From Candidatus Obscuribacterales bacterium (GTDB taxonomy: Bacteria > Cyanobacteriota > Vampirovibrionia > Obscuribacterales > Obscuribacteraceae): a stretch of 64,000 bases of DNA. The stretch lies in assembly GCA_019637435.1 (NCBI GenBank), contig JAHBVO010000002.1:186001-250000 (forward strand), given 5' to 3'. The first letter of the stretch is position 1. Every line of letters starts with the position of its first letter. Shown here in pieces: positions 1-7,054 of this stretch. The position numbers were made by a program, and so were the translations under genes. The notes beneath the pieces are model-generated. The model was not told where the DNA came from. It was given only the letters and a program-made list of their open reading frames with translations, and ran no database searches.

Positions 1-66
1 CGTAGAGAGCGCCTTTTTGACGTCCTCCGCTGTTACCTTGCTGCCTTTGCTCGTTCCAAAAATCAT
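1..66 (-). CDS. start of a gene running off the left edge (unknown)
   Basis: An ATG on the minus strand at 64-66 opens a frame that stays open to the window edge (22 codons, beginning MIFGTSKGSKVTAEDVKKAL). It is preceded by GAGG five bases before the ATG, a good ribosome binding site. It lies 127 bases downstream of the TPR gene on the same strand and could follow it in an operon. The fragment is too short to recognise a family. It could be a chance frame, but the ribosome binding site and orientation favour a real gene. Confidence 0.5.
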   Translation of the reverse strand, partial: MIFGTSKGSKVTAEDVKKALST

Positions 67-193
67 AGCTGCCTCACGTAACCGCACGAATAAAATGCCA
101 AAACGACTTTTGCCGAACTTGTTTGAAGTTGGCTCGCCTCAGTCGTTGCATTTTTAATAATAGATCATGAATACAGGAACTACGCAGGCGTAA

Positions 194-1384
194 TCAAATA
201 TTCATGTGCGATACACGAGTCAATTCGGCGCTCGCGACGCCCGTGTCCGGGTGCTGGCTGCCCAATAGAGCCTTGCGGATTGTCAAACAATTCGTCAATG
301 CGCTCGCTGCTTTCTTGTAATCTTTCTGGGCATCGTACAGCTTGCCAAGGTATTCGTAGGTGTCTGCAACGTCTTTGTGATTTCGCGGTAATCTGGCTAG
401 TTGTATCTTCAACGCTGATTGCAAGTAGCGATCGGCGCTTTTGTAGTCGCCCTCGTTGAGAGCAATTGCGCCGAGACCAGTGAGGCTCTTAGCGACAAGC
501 GGGTGATTGGGACCCAGCTTCTTTTCCCGCACGGCCAGTGCTTGTTTAAACAACGGCAATGCTTCCGCTTCCCTTCCGGTAACTCGGTATAAACCTGCTA
601 GATCGTTTAAATCAGTAGCCGTATCCGGATGTGTGGCGCCGAGCGCTGCCATGTCCATTTCCAAAGCGCGTTTATAGCAACTCTCGGCTTCTTTGTATTT
701 ACCTGTGTCTCGATATATCGTTCCCATGTTGATGAGAATGCTGGAAGTGGCGACGTCATTTTTACCAAGCGCTTTTTCCTTCAGGGCAAGCGCTTCTCTG
801 TAGTACTTGTTTGCTTCCTCAAATCGACCGGTGTCTCGGTAGACTTTTGCCAACCCGTTTAGAAAGGCGGCACGTCTTGGGTCCTGGGGCTCCTTGATGT
901 TCTCATCCCAGAGGCGCAAAGCCTTTGTGTAGCAAATTTCCGATTCTTTAAAGTTGGACTGATCGCGAAGAACCAGAGCTAGCCCATTGTAGGCGAGTGG
1001 AATTTCTTTTCGGTTTTTCTTCAACTGGGATTCAGTGGTTTTGACAAGAAATCGAAAGTAGTTTTCCGATCTAGCGTAGTCCGCGGTCACGCGCTTGAGT
1101 TCAGCCATATTGTTGATGGCACTCAAATATCTTGTATCGGCGATACCGTACTTCTCGGAATCAGCGATCGCTTGCCGAAATGATTTTTCTGCTTGAGGGT
1201 AGTTGCCGGCCTCGAAGGCTTGCTTGCCTTCACCGATTGCTGTGTAGAAGGGAACGCTGTCCAGGATGTAAAATCCTGCCACTACTGATGATATCGCGAT
1301 GACGCCTCGTTGATACCACTTGTACTTCTTGCTTTCTACAATTGACTTGAAGATTGCTTGTGCGCGTTTGAGCTTCTCTTTCAT
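194..1384 (-). CDS. membrane-anchored tetratricopeptide (TPR) repeat protein
   Basis: A 396-residue protein with a short basic cytoplasmic N-terminus, one hydrophobic segment at about residues 27-43 (RGVIAISSVVAGFYILD), then 7-8 TPR/kinesin-light-chain-like repeats to the C-terminus. Repeats of the type 'A-xx-Y-xx-A-xxx-Y-x-xAL-xxxE-xxLGxxHP' recur about every 42 residues, which is typical of TPR_12 proteins. Such repeats are protein-interaction scaffolds and no catalytic motif is visible. The ATG at 1382-1384 is preferred over a GTG at 1406-1408 that lacks a ribosome binding site. It stands 203 bases downstream of lysC and probably has its own promoter. Function unknown beyond scaffolding at the membrane. 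Confidence 0.85.
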   Translation of the reverse strand: MKEKLKRAQAIFKSIVESKKYKWYQRGVIAISSVVAGFYILDSVPFYTAIGEGKQAFEAGNYPQAEKSFRQAIADSEKYGIADTRYLSAINNMAELKRVTADYARSENYFRFLVKTTESQLKKNRKEIPLAYNGLALVLRDQSNFKESEICYTKALRLWDENIKEPQDPRRAAFLNGLAKVYRDTGRFEEANKYYREALALKEKALGKNDVATSSILINMGTIYRDTGKYKEAESCYKRALEMDMAALGATHPDTATDLNDLAGLYRVTGREAEALPLFKQALAVREKKLGPNHPLVAKSLTGLGAIALNEGDYKSADRYLQSALKIQLARLPRNHKDVADTYEYLGKLYDAQKDYKKAASALTNCLTIRKALLGSQHPDTGVASAELTRVSHMNI

Positions 1385-1460
1385 GCGAAATCCAATCAAA
1401 AACCGCACGACACGTCGTGAAAGCAGGCTGACTTACGGTTTTTGTACTAAGGTTTTGGAA

Positions 1461-1478
1461 AGGCGGCTAAGTCCGCCT
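1461..1478 (-). terminator. hairpin downstream of lysC, possible weak terminator
   Basis: A perfect 6-bp stem AGGCGG/CCGCCT with a 6-base loop lies 110 bases after the lysC stop codon. On the minus strand it is followed by TTTCCAAAAC, so the U tract is poor. It may end lysC transcription or simply be structure in the gap before the TPR gene. The same gap carries the inverted repeat CACGAC-AC-GTCGTG at 1406-1419 just upstream of the TPR start. Confidence 0.3.
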
Positions 1479-1587
1479 GGAACAGACTAAGTGTTGGATT
1501 GGTTGAAGTCAAGCGGGGTAAACCCTGAGGTCGTTCATGTTCAAGAAACCTCTCACAGACAGGCGGGTGATGGTTCAGGGCAGGGCG

Positions 1588-2904
1588 TCATGAAACGCCC
1601 GCTCGCATCGAGTCTGATGCGGCAGCCAGTTGTCGGGACGAATGAGCGCCTACTGTCAGCGGGCTTGTTACAGCAACGCATTCTGTTTCCTCCGGCAGTG
1701 AGATAAATTGGTCATGAAGAAGTTGGGTCGCGCGACTAGAATCGGCTTCATCTATGAGAATTGAAATGGTCGACTCGCTGCTTGAATAGAGTCGCGGTTC
1801 AATTCTTGCGGAATTCAGGGTGGCAATTGCGCGCGAGCGAATCTCAGGTGCATTGCCGATTCCCGCGCCGACGAGACTAACTCTAGTGACGTTCAAATCA
1901 ATGAGAACGTCTTTTGCTCCGCACTGATTTTTCAATTCGTCCAGAATCGTTCTAAAGATTGCTTCATCGGAATATCGCAATGAAAGCTGCACGCAGCGCG
2001 TGTTTTCGCAAGACCCTTTGCCTTGGGAAACACTGTCGACGATTATGTTGTCGCGAAGGAAGAGTGTCTCGCATTCTGTGAGGAACGAGAACTGCCAGGG
2101 AATATCGATGAATGATACGTATGCTTGATGCGAGTCTAATGCGACTCCTTTGACTCTACAAACCTTTTCCACGTTACTGTCTCCTGTAATGAGAGTGCCC
2201 GGATTGTCCGGTTTAAAAGTATTTCTGACGCGCAGCTTAATGTTGAAATCTCTGGCGAGTTCTGCGGCGCGCGGATGCAGGACCTGCGCGCCTGCTCGTG
2301 CGAGTTCAATTGTTTCCGAGTACGATATGGTGTCTAGCAATTCCGCTTGCGGAAATTTGTTAGGGTCGGTCGTGAATATTCCATCGACATCCGTGTAGAT
2401 GTGGCATTCATCAGCACCTGCGGCAGCAGCCAGGGCTACGGCCGAAGTATCGGAGCCGCCGCGACCGAGTGTTGTAATTTCGCCGCAATCGCTCTGTCCT
2501 TGAAACCCGGCCACAACGATCACGTCGTGCTCATCGAGAGCGGCACGAATAGAGCCTTTGCATATGTCAACGATGCGAGCGCAACTGTGGATGTTGTCGG
2601 TTTTAATTCCGATCTGGGCTCCGGTAAATGACTTTGCTTTTATTCCGCGTTCCTGTAACGCAATAGTCAGGAGTGCGATGGATACTTGTTCACCGGTGGA
2701 GAGCAGAAGGTCTACTTCGCGTTTGTTGGGAGTCGCTGAGATTCGTTTGGCCAGGTCGTACAGATAGTCTGTTGTATCGCCCATCGCCGATACAACCACT
2801 ACGCATTTATTTTTCTGTTTGGAAACGATGTCTACAACGTGATTGATGCGTCCGATGTTTTTGACGGATGTGCCACCAAATTTGAGAACCGAAATTTTGC
2901 TCAT
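1588..2904 (-). CDS. lysC: aspartate kinase
   Basis: Aspartokinase phosphorylates L-aspartate to 4-phospho-aspartate, the committed step toward lysine, threonine and methionine. The 438-residue protein begins with the family signature KFGGTSV at residues 8-14, has the amino-acid-kinase core to about residue 260 (GFQGQ, TLGRGGSDTSAVALAAA, YTDVDGIFTTDP), and ends with a tandem ACT-type regulatory region to about 425 (SLVGAGIG). GGAGGAG sits just before the ATG. It starts 8 bases after the upstream metB-like stop, so the two are one operon and should share the Met attenuator at 4211-4389. Feedback by lysine or threonine is expected of ACT-containing members but cannot be read here. Confidence 0.96.
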   Translation of the reverse strand: MSKISVLKFGGTSVKNIGRINHVVDIVSKQKNKCVVVVSAMGDTTDYLYDLAKRISATPNKREVDLLLSTGEQVSIALLTIALQERGIKAKSFTGAQIGIKTDNIHSCARIVDICKGSIRAALDEHDVIVVAGFQGQSDCGEITTLGRGGSDTSAVALAAAAGADECHIYTDVDGIFTTDPNKFPQAELLDTISYSETIELARAGAQVLHPRAAELARDFNIKLRVRNTFKPDNPGTLITGDSNVEKVCRVKGVALDSHQAYVSFIDIPWQFSFLTECETLFLRDNIIVDSVSQGKGSCENTRCVQLSLRYSDEAIFRTILDELKNQCGAKDVLIDLNVTRVSLVGAGIGNAPEIRSRAIATLNSARIEPRLYSSSESTISILIDEADSSRATQLLHDQFISLPEETECVAVTSPLTVGAHSSRQLAAASDSMRAGVS

Positions 2905-2912
2905 CGCTCCTC

Positions 2913-4181
2913 CTACCTTGTTTGCACGAGTGCACGTTCGGCGGCGCGAGTTTCCAACTTCGAATTTGCATCTGTGCCATTGTTGGTCAGGCTCTGCTGA
3001 TTGCCTGGTGAACCGGAAAGTGCCTGGTCGAGATCGGCGATCAAGTCTTCGGCTTCTTCGATGCCGGGCGATAGACGAATTAACCCGTCAACAATGCCGC
3101 AATGTTCTCGGATTTCTTTCGGTATCGGTTTGTGCGTCATCGTTGCTGGATGGCAGATTAGCGATTTAACTCCGCCGAGGCTTTCTGCCAGTTGGAATAG
3201 ATTCGTTGAGCTGACCGTATTTGCCGCGAAATCAATTCCGCCTTTGACGACGAAAGAAACCATTCCGCCGAAACCGCTCATCTGCTTTGCGGCTAGTTCG
3301 TGCTGCGGGTGGGTTGCTAAACCTGGATAGTGGACAGTTTCAACATTCGGATGCGATTCGAGAAACTTTGCAATCGCGAATGCATTTCGTTCATGTTCTC
3401 TCATTCGCAGTTTTAACGTCTTCAGTCCACGAAGGACAAGGAAGCAATCGAATGGTCCGGGAACCGCTCCAACAGCGTTGTTGTGGTACTGCAATCGTTC
3501 ATAAAGATCATCGCTCGAGGTGACGATGGCACCGCCAATGACATCACTATGTCCGCCCAGGTATTTTGTGGTGCTGTGAATTATGACGTCGGCGCCAAGT
3601 TCCAGTGGTCGTTGGAAATAGGGTGTAGCAAAAGTGTTATCGACGGCAAGGCGCAGCCCATTTGCATGACAGAGGTCGGCGATCGTTCTTATGTCCGCTA
3701 ATCGAAGCAATGGATTCGTCGGTGTTTCGATCCAGACCAATCGAGTTTTTTCGTTTATAGCCTGTTCAATTTCTTCAATGTTGCGTGCGTTCACGTAGGT
3801 GAATGATAAACCGTAGCGTGTTAAAACTTGCTCGAAGAGCCTGTAGACGCCTCCATAGACATCCTCTCCCACGATGACGTGATCGCCTGCCGACAACAAG
3901 TTTGTAACTGTATAAGCCGCGGATAAACCGGATGCGGATGCGAGTGCATACTTGGCGTTTTCCAGTGACGCAATACATTGTTCCAATGCGGTTCTTGTCG
4001 GATTGTGCGTGCGAGCGTATTGATACCCTTTGTTTACTCCAAGTTCGTCCAGGACGAATGTGGAAGTTTGAAATATTGGCGTGTTCAAAGCGCCTGTGCT
4101 CGGGTCCGCGTCTTGACCCGCATGAATAGCGCGAGTCGAGAATTGCTGCTGGTTGTTTGGATATTGGTTGTAAACACTCAT
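2913..4181 (-). CDS. metB: Cys/Met-metabolism PLP enzyme, probably cystathionine gamma-synthase
   Basis: A fold-type I PLP enzyme of the Cys/Met metabolism family (422 residues). The Schiff-base lysine is K206 in the signature STTKYLGGHSD. Also visible are the phosphate-binding SASGLSA region, YARTHNPT, and the C-terminal LSPGIE motif. Family members are cystathionine gamma-synthase, gamma-lyase, beta-lyase and O-acetylhomoserine sulfhydrylase, which cannot be told apart reliably by eye. The operon with lysC and the Met-codon leader upstream argue for methionine synthesis. The last ~35 residues (from SGSPGNQQ) are a polar extension beyond the usual end. CAGGAG lies at a good distance before the ATG. 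Confidence 0.9.
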   Translation of the reverse strand: MSVYNQYPNNQQQFSTRAIHAGQDADPSTGALNTPIFQTSTFVLDELGVNKGYQYARTHNPTRTALEQCIASLENAKYALASASGLSAAYTVTNLLSAGDHVIVGEDVYGGVYRLFEQVLTRYGLSFTYVNARNIEEIEQAINEKTRLVWIETPTNPLLRLADIRTIADLCHANGLRLAVDNTFATPYFQRPLELGADVIIHSTTKYLGGHSDVIGGAIVTSSDDLYERLQYHNNAVGAVPGPFDCFLVLRGLKTLKLRMREHERNAFAIAKFLESHPNVETVHYPGLATHPQHELAAKQMSGFGGMVSFVVKGGIDFAANTVSSTNLFQLAESLGGVKSLICHPATMTHKPIPKEIREHCGIVDGLIRLSPGIEEAEDLIADLDQALSGSPGNQQSLTNNGTDANSKLETRAAERALVQTR

Positions 4182-4210
4182 TGGCGTAACTCCTGTGTGT
4201 GTGAATGCGT

Positions 4211-4241
4211 AAAAACGCCCCCTCTCATCCGAGAGGGGGCG
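4211..4241 (-). terminator. intrinsic terminator in the metB-lysC leader (attenuator)
   Basis: On the minus strand an 11-bp perfect stem (CGCCCCCTCTC at 4241-4231 pairing with GAGAGGGGGCG at 4226-4216) closes a GGAT loop and is followed at once by TTTTT (4215-4211). This is a textbook Rho-independent terminator, yet it lies only 30 bases upstream of the metB start codon and downstream of the promoter, so transcription must pass it to reach the genes. Its 5' arm is also complementary to an upstream segment at 4297-4309. Confidence 0.9.
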
Positions 4242-4317
4242 CTGAAGTTCTTGATTCTGTTAGCTAATTTCTTATGCTATAAACCGTGAACAGCAACGCC
4301 ACCCTCTCGCGGAGGGC
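4216..4317 (-). promoter_or_regulatory. mutually exclusive attenuator stems upstream of metB-lysC
   Basis: Four pairing segments can be read on the minus strand. Segment 1 is GCCCTCC (4317-4311), segment 2 CGAGAGGGTGGCG (4309-4297), segment 3 CGCCCCCTCTC(G) (4241-4230), segment 4 GAGAGGGGGCG (4226-4216). Segments 1 and 2 can form a small hairpin (CCCTC/GAGGG). Segments 3 and 4 form the terminator. Segments 2 and 3 can instead pair over 12 bp with a single bulged T, forming an antiterminator that would destroy the terminator. Segments 1 and 2 lie inside the Met-rich leader ORF, just after its Met codons, which is the geometry of ribosome-mediated attenuation. Confidence 0.75.
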
Positions 4318-4355
4318 ATTTGCATTGCCATAGACATAGTCACGTGTTTTTGCAT
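4272..4355 (-). CDS. methionine-rich leader peptide of the metB-lysC operon
   Basis: A 27-codon ORF with ATG at 4355-4353 and TAA at 4274-4272 whose first 13 residues are MQKHVTMSMAMQM, giving five Met codons among the first 13 and four at alternate codons 7, 9, 11 and 13. The run ends exactly where pairing segment 1 of the attenuator begins. The remaining codons cover segments 1 and 2 and contain no Met. No Shine-Dalgarno precedes the ATG. With the -10 box CATAAT at 4367-4362 the predicted transcript start falls on the A of this ATG, so the leader would be translated from a leaderless mRNA. The role as a Met-sensing leader peptide is inferred. Confidence 0.7.
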   Translation of the reverse strand: MQKHVTMSMAMQMPSARGWRCCSRFIA

Positions 4356-4361
4356 GCCACC

Positions 4362-4389
4362 ATTATGGTCGAACAAAAATGTTTGTCAA
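4362..4389 (-). promoter_or_regulatory. sigma-70-type promoter of the metB-lysC operon
   Basis: On the minus strand TTGACA (4389-4384, perfect -35) is followed after 16 bases by CATAAT (4367-4362, five of six matches to TATAAT). The expected start of transcription is at about 4355, the first base of the Met-rich leader ORF. The promoter lies in the gap after the first LRR kinase gene, so metB-lysC has its own transcription unit. Confidence 0.7.
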
Positions 4390-4487
4390 AGGTTAGCGCG
4401 CGCTATGTAACGTTGCTGCAATCTCGTTCCATATGTATGCAATTCGATCTGGTTTCTTGATTCAACCTGCTGATGAACTGCAGCAGT

Positions 4488-6701
4488 CTAGAGTTTGGAC
4501 TGCGCTGAGATAATGAAGTCCATTGGATCCTTGTCTTCACTTTTTAGTGACGTAGCATTTATGCACTCTGTCATTAATCCGCATTTTGGAAGAGCTGCGC
4601 GAATTCGAGCCTCGGTCGCTTCAGTCATGTTGCTATATAGAATGCCTGTTTGAGTCAGTTTTCGCAGACCGAGCAGAGTATGGTAAATCGCCTTCTCTGA
4701 TGCTTTGATGTGACTGAGGTGTAATGCCTCCAACTTTTTCAGCTTACCAATTACTTCCAGATCATTATCATCGAGTGGAATGCCTCCCAGGCTGAGCTGC
4801 TGCAGATTTGGGCATTTTGCTATCAGGGGCACTGTGGCGCGAGTTGTTTTTGTGCCGCTCAGCCCCAGGGCTTTCATTTTGACGCCCTTTTCACTTGCCA
4901 CCATTGCCACCGTTTTATCAGTGATGCCCGGACAATCATTCAGTTGTAAGTCGTTCAGTTTCGGAAGTGACAGGAGCGTTTCTACGCAATCATCATCACA
5001 GGGCGTTGAGTTTAGTACGATAGCTTCAAGTGTCCGAGATCCGCTAAGCATTTTGATACCGCCCCTGGTGATATCAGTGATGCCGACGCTCAAAAATTTG
5101 AGCTTGGGAAAGCGGCACAGTTCTGCTACGACTTCCGGGCTAATATTTTTGCAGTTATCTAGATAAAGCGAATGAAGATTTTTCATCTTCTTGAGCTTTC
5201 GAATTTTGGCAAGGGTGATGTTGGTATCTTGCAGCGCCAGCTTTTCAATGTTATCCAACTTGACCAGTTCTGCGAAGCCTGCGTCAGTCAGGTTTGTCGC
5301 TGACAAGTCCAGGATTGTGACATTGGGCGTTCTGAGGTACTTCAATCCGGTTCCAGTTATTGAAGTGTGGTTCAAACTTACTGGAAGAATTTTGTCTTTG
5401 TATGTGTAATTTTGGAAGCAAATTAATTCTTCATCTCTAAGCAATGTCGAGTTGTACGGCGTATAGTGCTGCTTAGGTGAGCGCTCCATGTAATCGGAGT
5501 CGCCGCTCGAGTGGAAAAAATTGCTGATTTTCTTTGGTTTTTCCGTTATCGGTTTGATCTTGATCGAACCTATGTCGTCCAGCCCCGACGACTCTACTTT
5601 TGCGCTCTTTATCGACTTCTCGTGACGTTTAAATCCGGAGGCGGCTTTAGCTGCACCGCTATGAGGATCGTGAAGGACAAAAGCTGCAAGCCCGAACGCC
5701 GCCGCGAGTATTCCGCCAACCGCGACAACTGGAAGGGCGGCATGGATGACTCTCAGCGTCATGAATACTTTGTCGCGCTTCGTCGACTCGGTTTTTGCAC
5801 CGCCAGCGGTGCTATCCGGTTTCGCTTCCAAACCATGCTTCACTCGCGAAAGCGTCTCCCTGACTTCGATGACACTTTGCGGTCGATCTTTCGGATCTTT
5901 CGAAAGCATCGAGTCAAGCAAACGGTCCAGCTGCTCAGGAATTTCCCATGCGGGTGCCAGTTCCGAAAGTAGTGGTGGCTGTTCATCAATGTGCTGGCGA
6001 AGCAGGTCAAAAATATCTTCGCTGTAAAACGGTGTCTCGCCGGCTATCATTCGAAAGGCGATGCAAGCTAAGCCGTAAATATCGGAGCGTTCGTCACCCA
6101 GTCGACCTTGCGCCTGTTCCGGACTCATGAACAGCGGGCTCCCGATTGCGGCTCCTGTGTCTGTTCTCGATTTCTCCTGATCGGGATCTTTGGCAAGACC
6201 GAAGTCCACTACAACCGCAAGCGGTTCAGTTTCAAAATTTTGCACCATTATATTCGACGTCTTCAAATCTCGATGAGCGATGTTCTTCGAATGCGCGCTC
6301 TTCAATCCGTCGCAGATCTGAATCAGCAGATTGAGCGCCAAAGGCAGGGGAAGGCGCCCTTCTTGATCAATAATCTCGTCAAGACTTTTTCCATCGACGA
6401 AACTCATAATAAGGTAGGCTCGATTCTTGTGAGTCTTGCCAAAGTTGAGAATCGAAACCAGGTTTGGATGATCTAGCTTGGCGGCGGACTTCGCTTCCTT
6501 TTGAAAGCTGATCAAGCCGCGTTCATCTATATGGCGTAAAACCTTGATAGCGACTCGCTTGTCAAGGTTGCTGTCGTGTGCGCTGAATACTGATGCCGTG
6601 GCGCCGCTGGAAATGTAAGTAATATCGCTGTATCGAGAACCTAGAGCCGACGCGACATCGTCAGGCATCTGGTTTGGATTGAGGCTTGTGATAGCTCTCA
6701 A
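4488..6701 (-). CDS. transmembrane Ser/Thr protein kinase with C-terminal leucine-rich repeats (copy 1)
   Basis: A 737-residue protein. A Hanks-type kinase domain spans about residues 26-285 with VAIK lysine K53, HRDLKTSN at about 143, DFG at 166-168 and MSPEQ in place of APE. A transmembrane segment follows at about 320-343, then ~400 residues with at least eight leucine-rich repeats (LxxLxLxxT/C-xI) resembling Cys-containing LRRs. The kinase should be cytoplasmic and the repeats outside the membrane. The Gly-rich loop reads SSGATASVF, so its first glycine is Ser. The start is uncertain: a TTG at 6699-6701 has GAGGAA seven bases before it; an ATG at 6668 would align with copy 3, and the frame is open to 6797. 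Confidence 0.9.
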   Translation of the reverse strand: MRAITSLNPNQMPDDVASALGSRYSDITYISSGATASVFSAHDSNLDKRVAIKVLRHIDERGLISFQKEAKSAAKLDHPNLVSILNFGKTHKNRAYLIMSFVDGKSLDEIIDQEGRLPLPLALNLLIQICDGLKSAHSKNIAHRDLKTSNIMVQNFETEPLAVVVDFGLAKDPDQEKSRTDTGAAIGSPLFMSPEQAQGRLGDERSDIYGLACIAFRMIAGETPFYSEDIFDLLRQHIDEQPPLLSELAPAWEIPEQLDRLLDSMLSKDPKDRPQSVIEVRETLSRVKHGLEAKPDSTAGGAKTESTKRDKVFMTLRVIHAALPVVAVGGILAAAFGLAAFVLHDPHSGAAKAASGFKRHEKSIKSAKVESSGLDDIGSIKIKPITEKPKKISNFFHSSGDSDYMERSPKQHYTPYNSTLLRDEELICFQNYTYKDKILPVSLNHTSITGTGLKYLRTPNVTILDLSATNLTDAGFAELVKLDNIEKLALQDTNITLAKIRKLKKMKNLHSLYLDNCKNISPEVVAELCRFPKLKFLSVGITDITRGGIKMLSGSRTLEAIVLNSTPCDDDCVETLLSLPKLNDLQLNDCPGITDKTVAMVASEKGVKMKALGLSGTKTTRATVPLIAKCPNLQQLSLGGIPLDDNDLEVIGKLKKLEALHLSHIKASEKAIYHTLLGLRKLTQTGILYSNMTEATEARIRAALPKCGLMTECINATSLKSEDKDPMDFIISAQSKL

Positions 6702-7054
6702 AATGGGGTTCCTCGGGACTCTAGGGTTTCGAAGGCATAGTCGCAGCCGAGCAAAGCTCATGCGAATACGCAATGCTGTACCAGAAATATATTCCACGGG
6801 TATATCGGTTTTTCGCGTCTAAATTTTGCCCGAAATCCAGAAGAGGCAAGGGCGCCCGGATTTCGATCATTAAACTTTCACGCGGCGTTAAGACCACAAC
6901 GTTTAGTTGAATAAAGACTACGAGCCAGTCGCCTATTAACTACCAAATGTGATCGATAAGTTGAGTGACAGGGTCACTTTCGTAAACGTTACCGACCATC
7001 AGTAAAACGACGATTCTGCTAACGACGTTTCACGCCTATGATTTCACGGAGCGT
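6702..7054. other. gap between LRR-kinase genes with two inverted repeats
   Basis: No convincing gene. It holds an 8-bp inverted repeat CGAAATCC/GGATTTCG (6831-6838 and 6858-6865) whose loop contains the palindrome GGGCGCCC, placed in the leader of the downstream kinase gene, and a hairpin AGTGAC-AGG-GTCACT (6964-6978) about 75 bases after the stop of the upstream kinase gene. Neither has a U tract. The reading frame of the downstream kinase stays open to 6797, so part of this gap may be coding. Confidence 0.5.

Noticed and set aside
4290-4317. T-box leader because AGGGTGG occurs (minus strand)
   Set aside because: The rest of the T-box sequence (NACCGCG) is missing and the leader is too short for a specifier stem; the antiterminator pairing is also different.
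4211-4400. SAM or lysine riboswitch upstream of metB-lysC
   Set aside because: No S-box, SAM-II, SAH or lysine-aptamer consensus is visible, and only ~110 bases lie between the promoter and the terminator.
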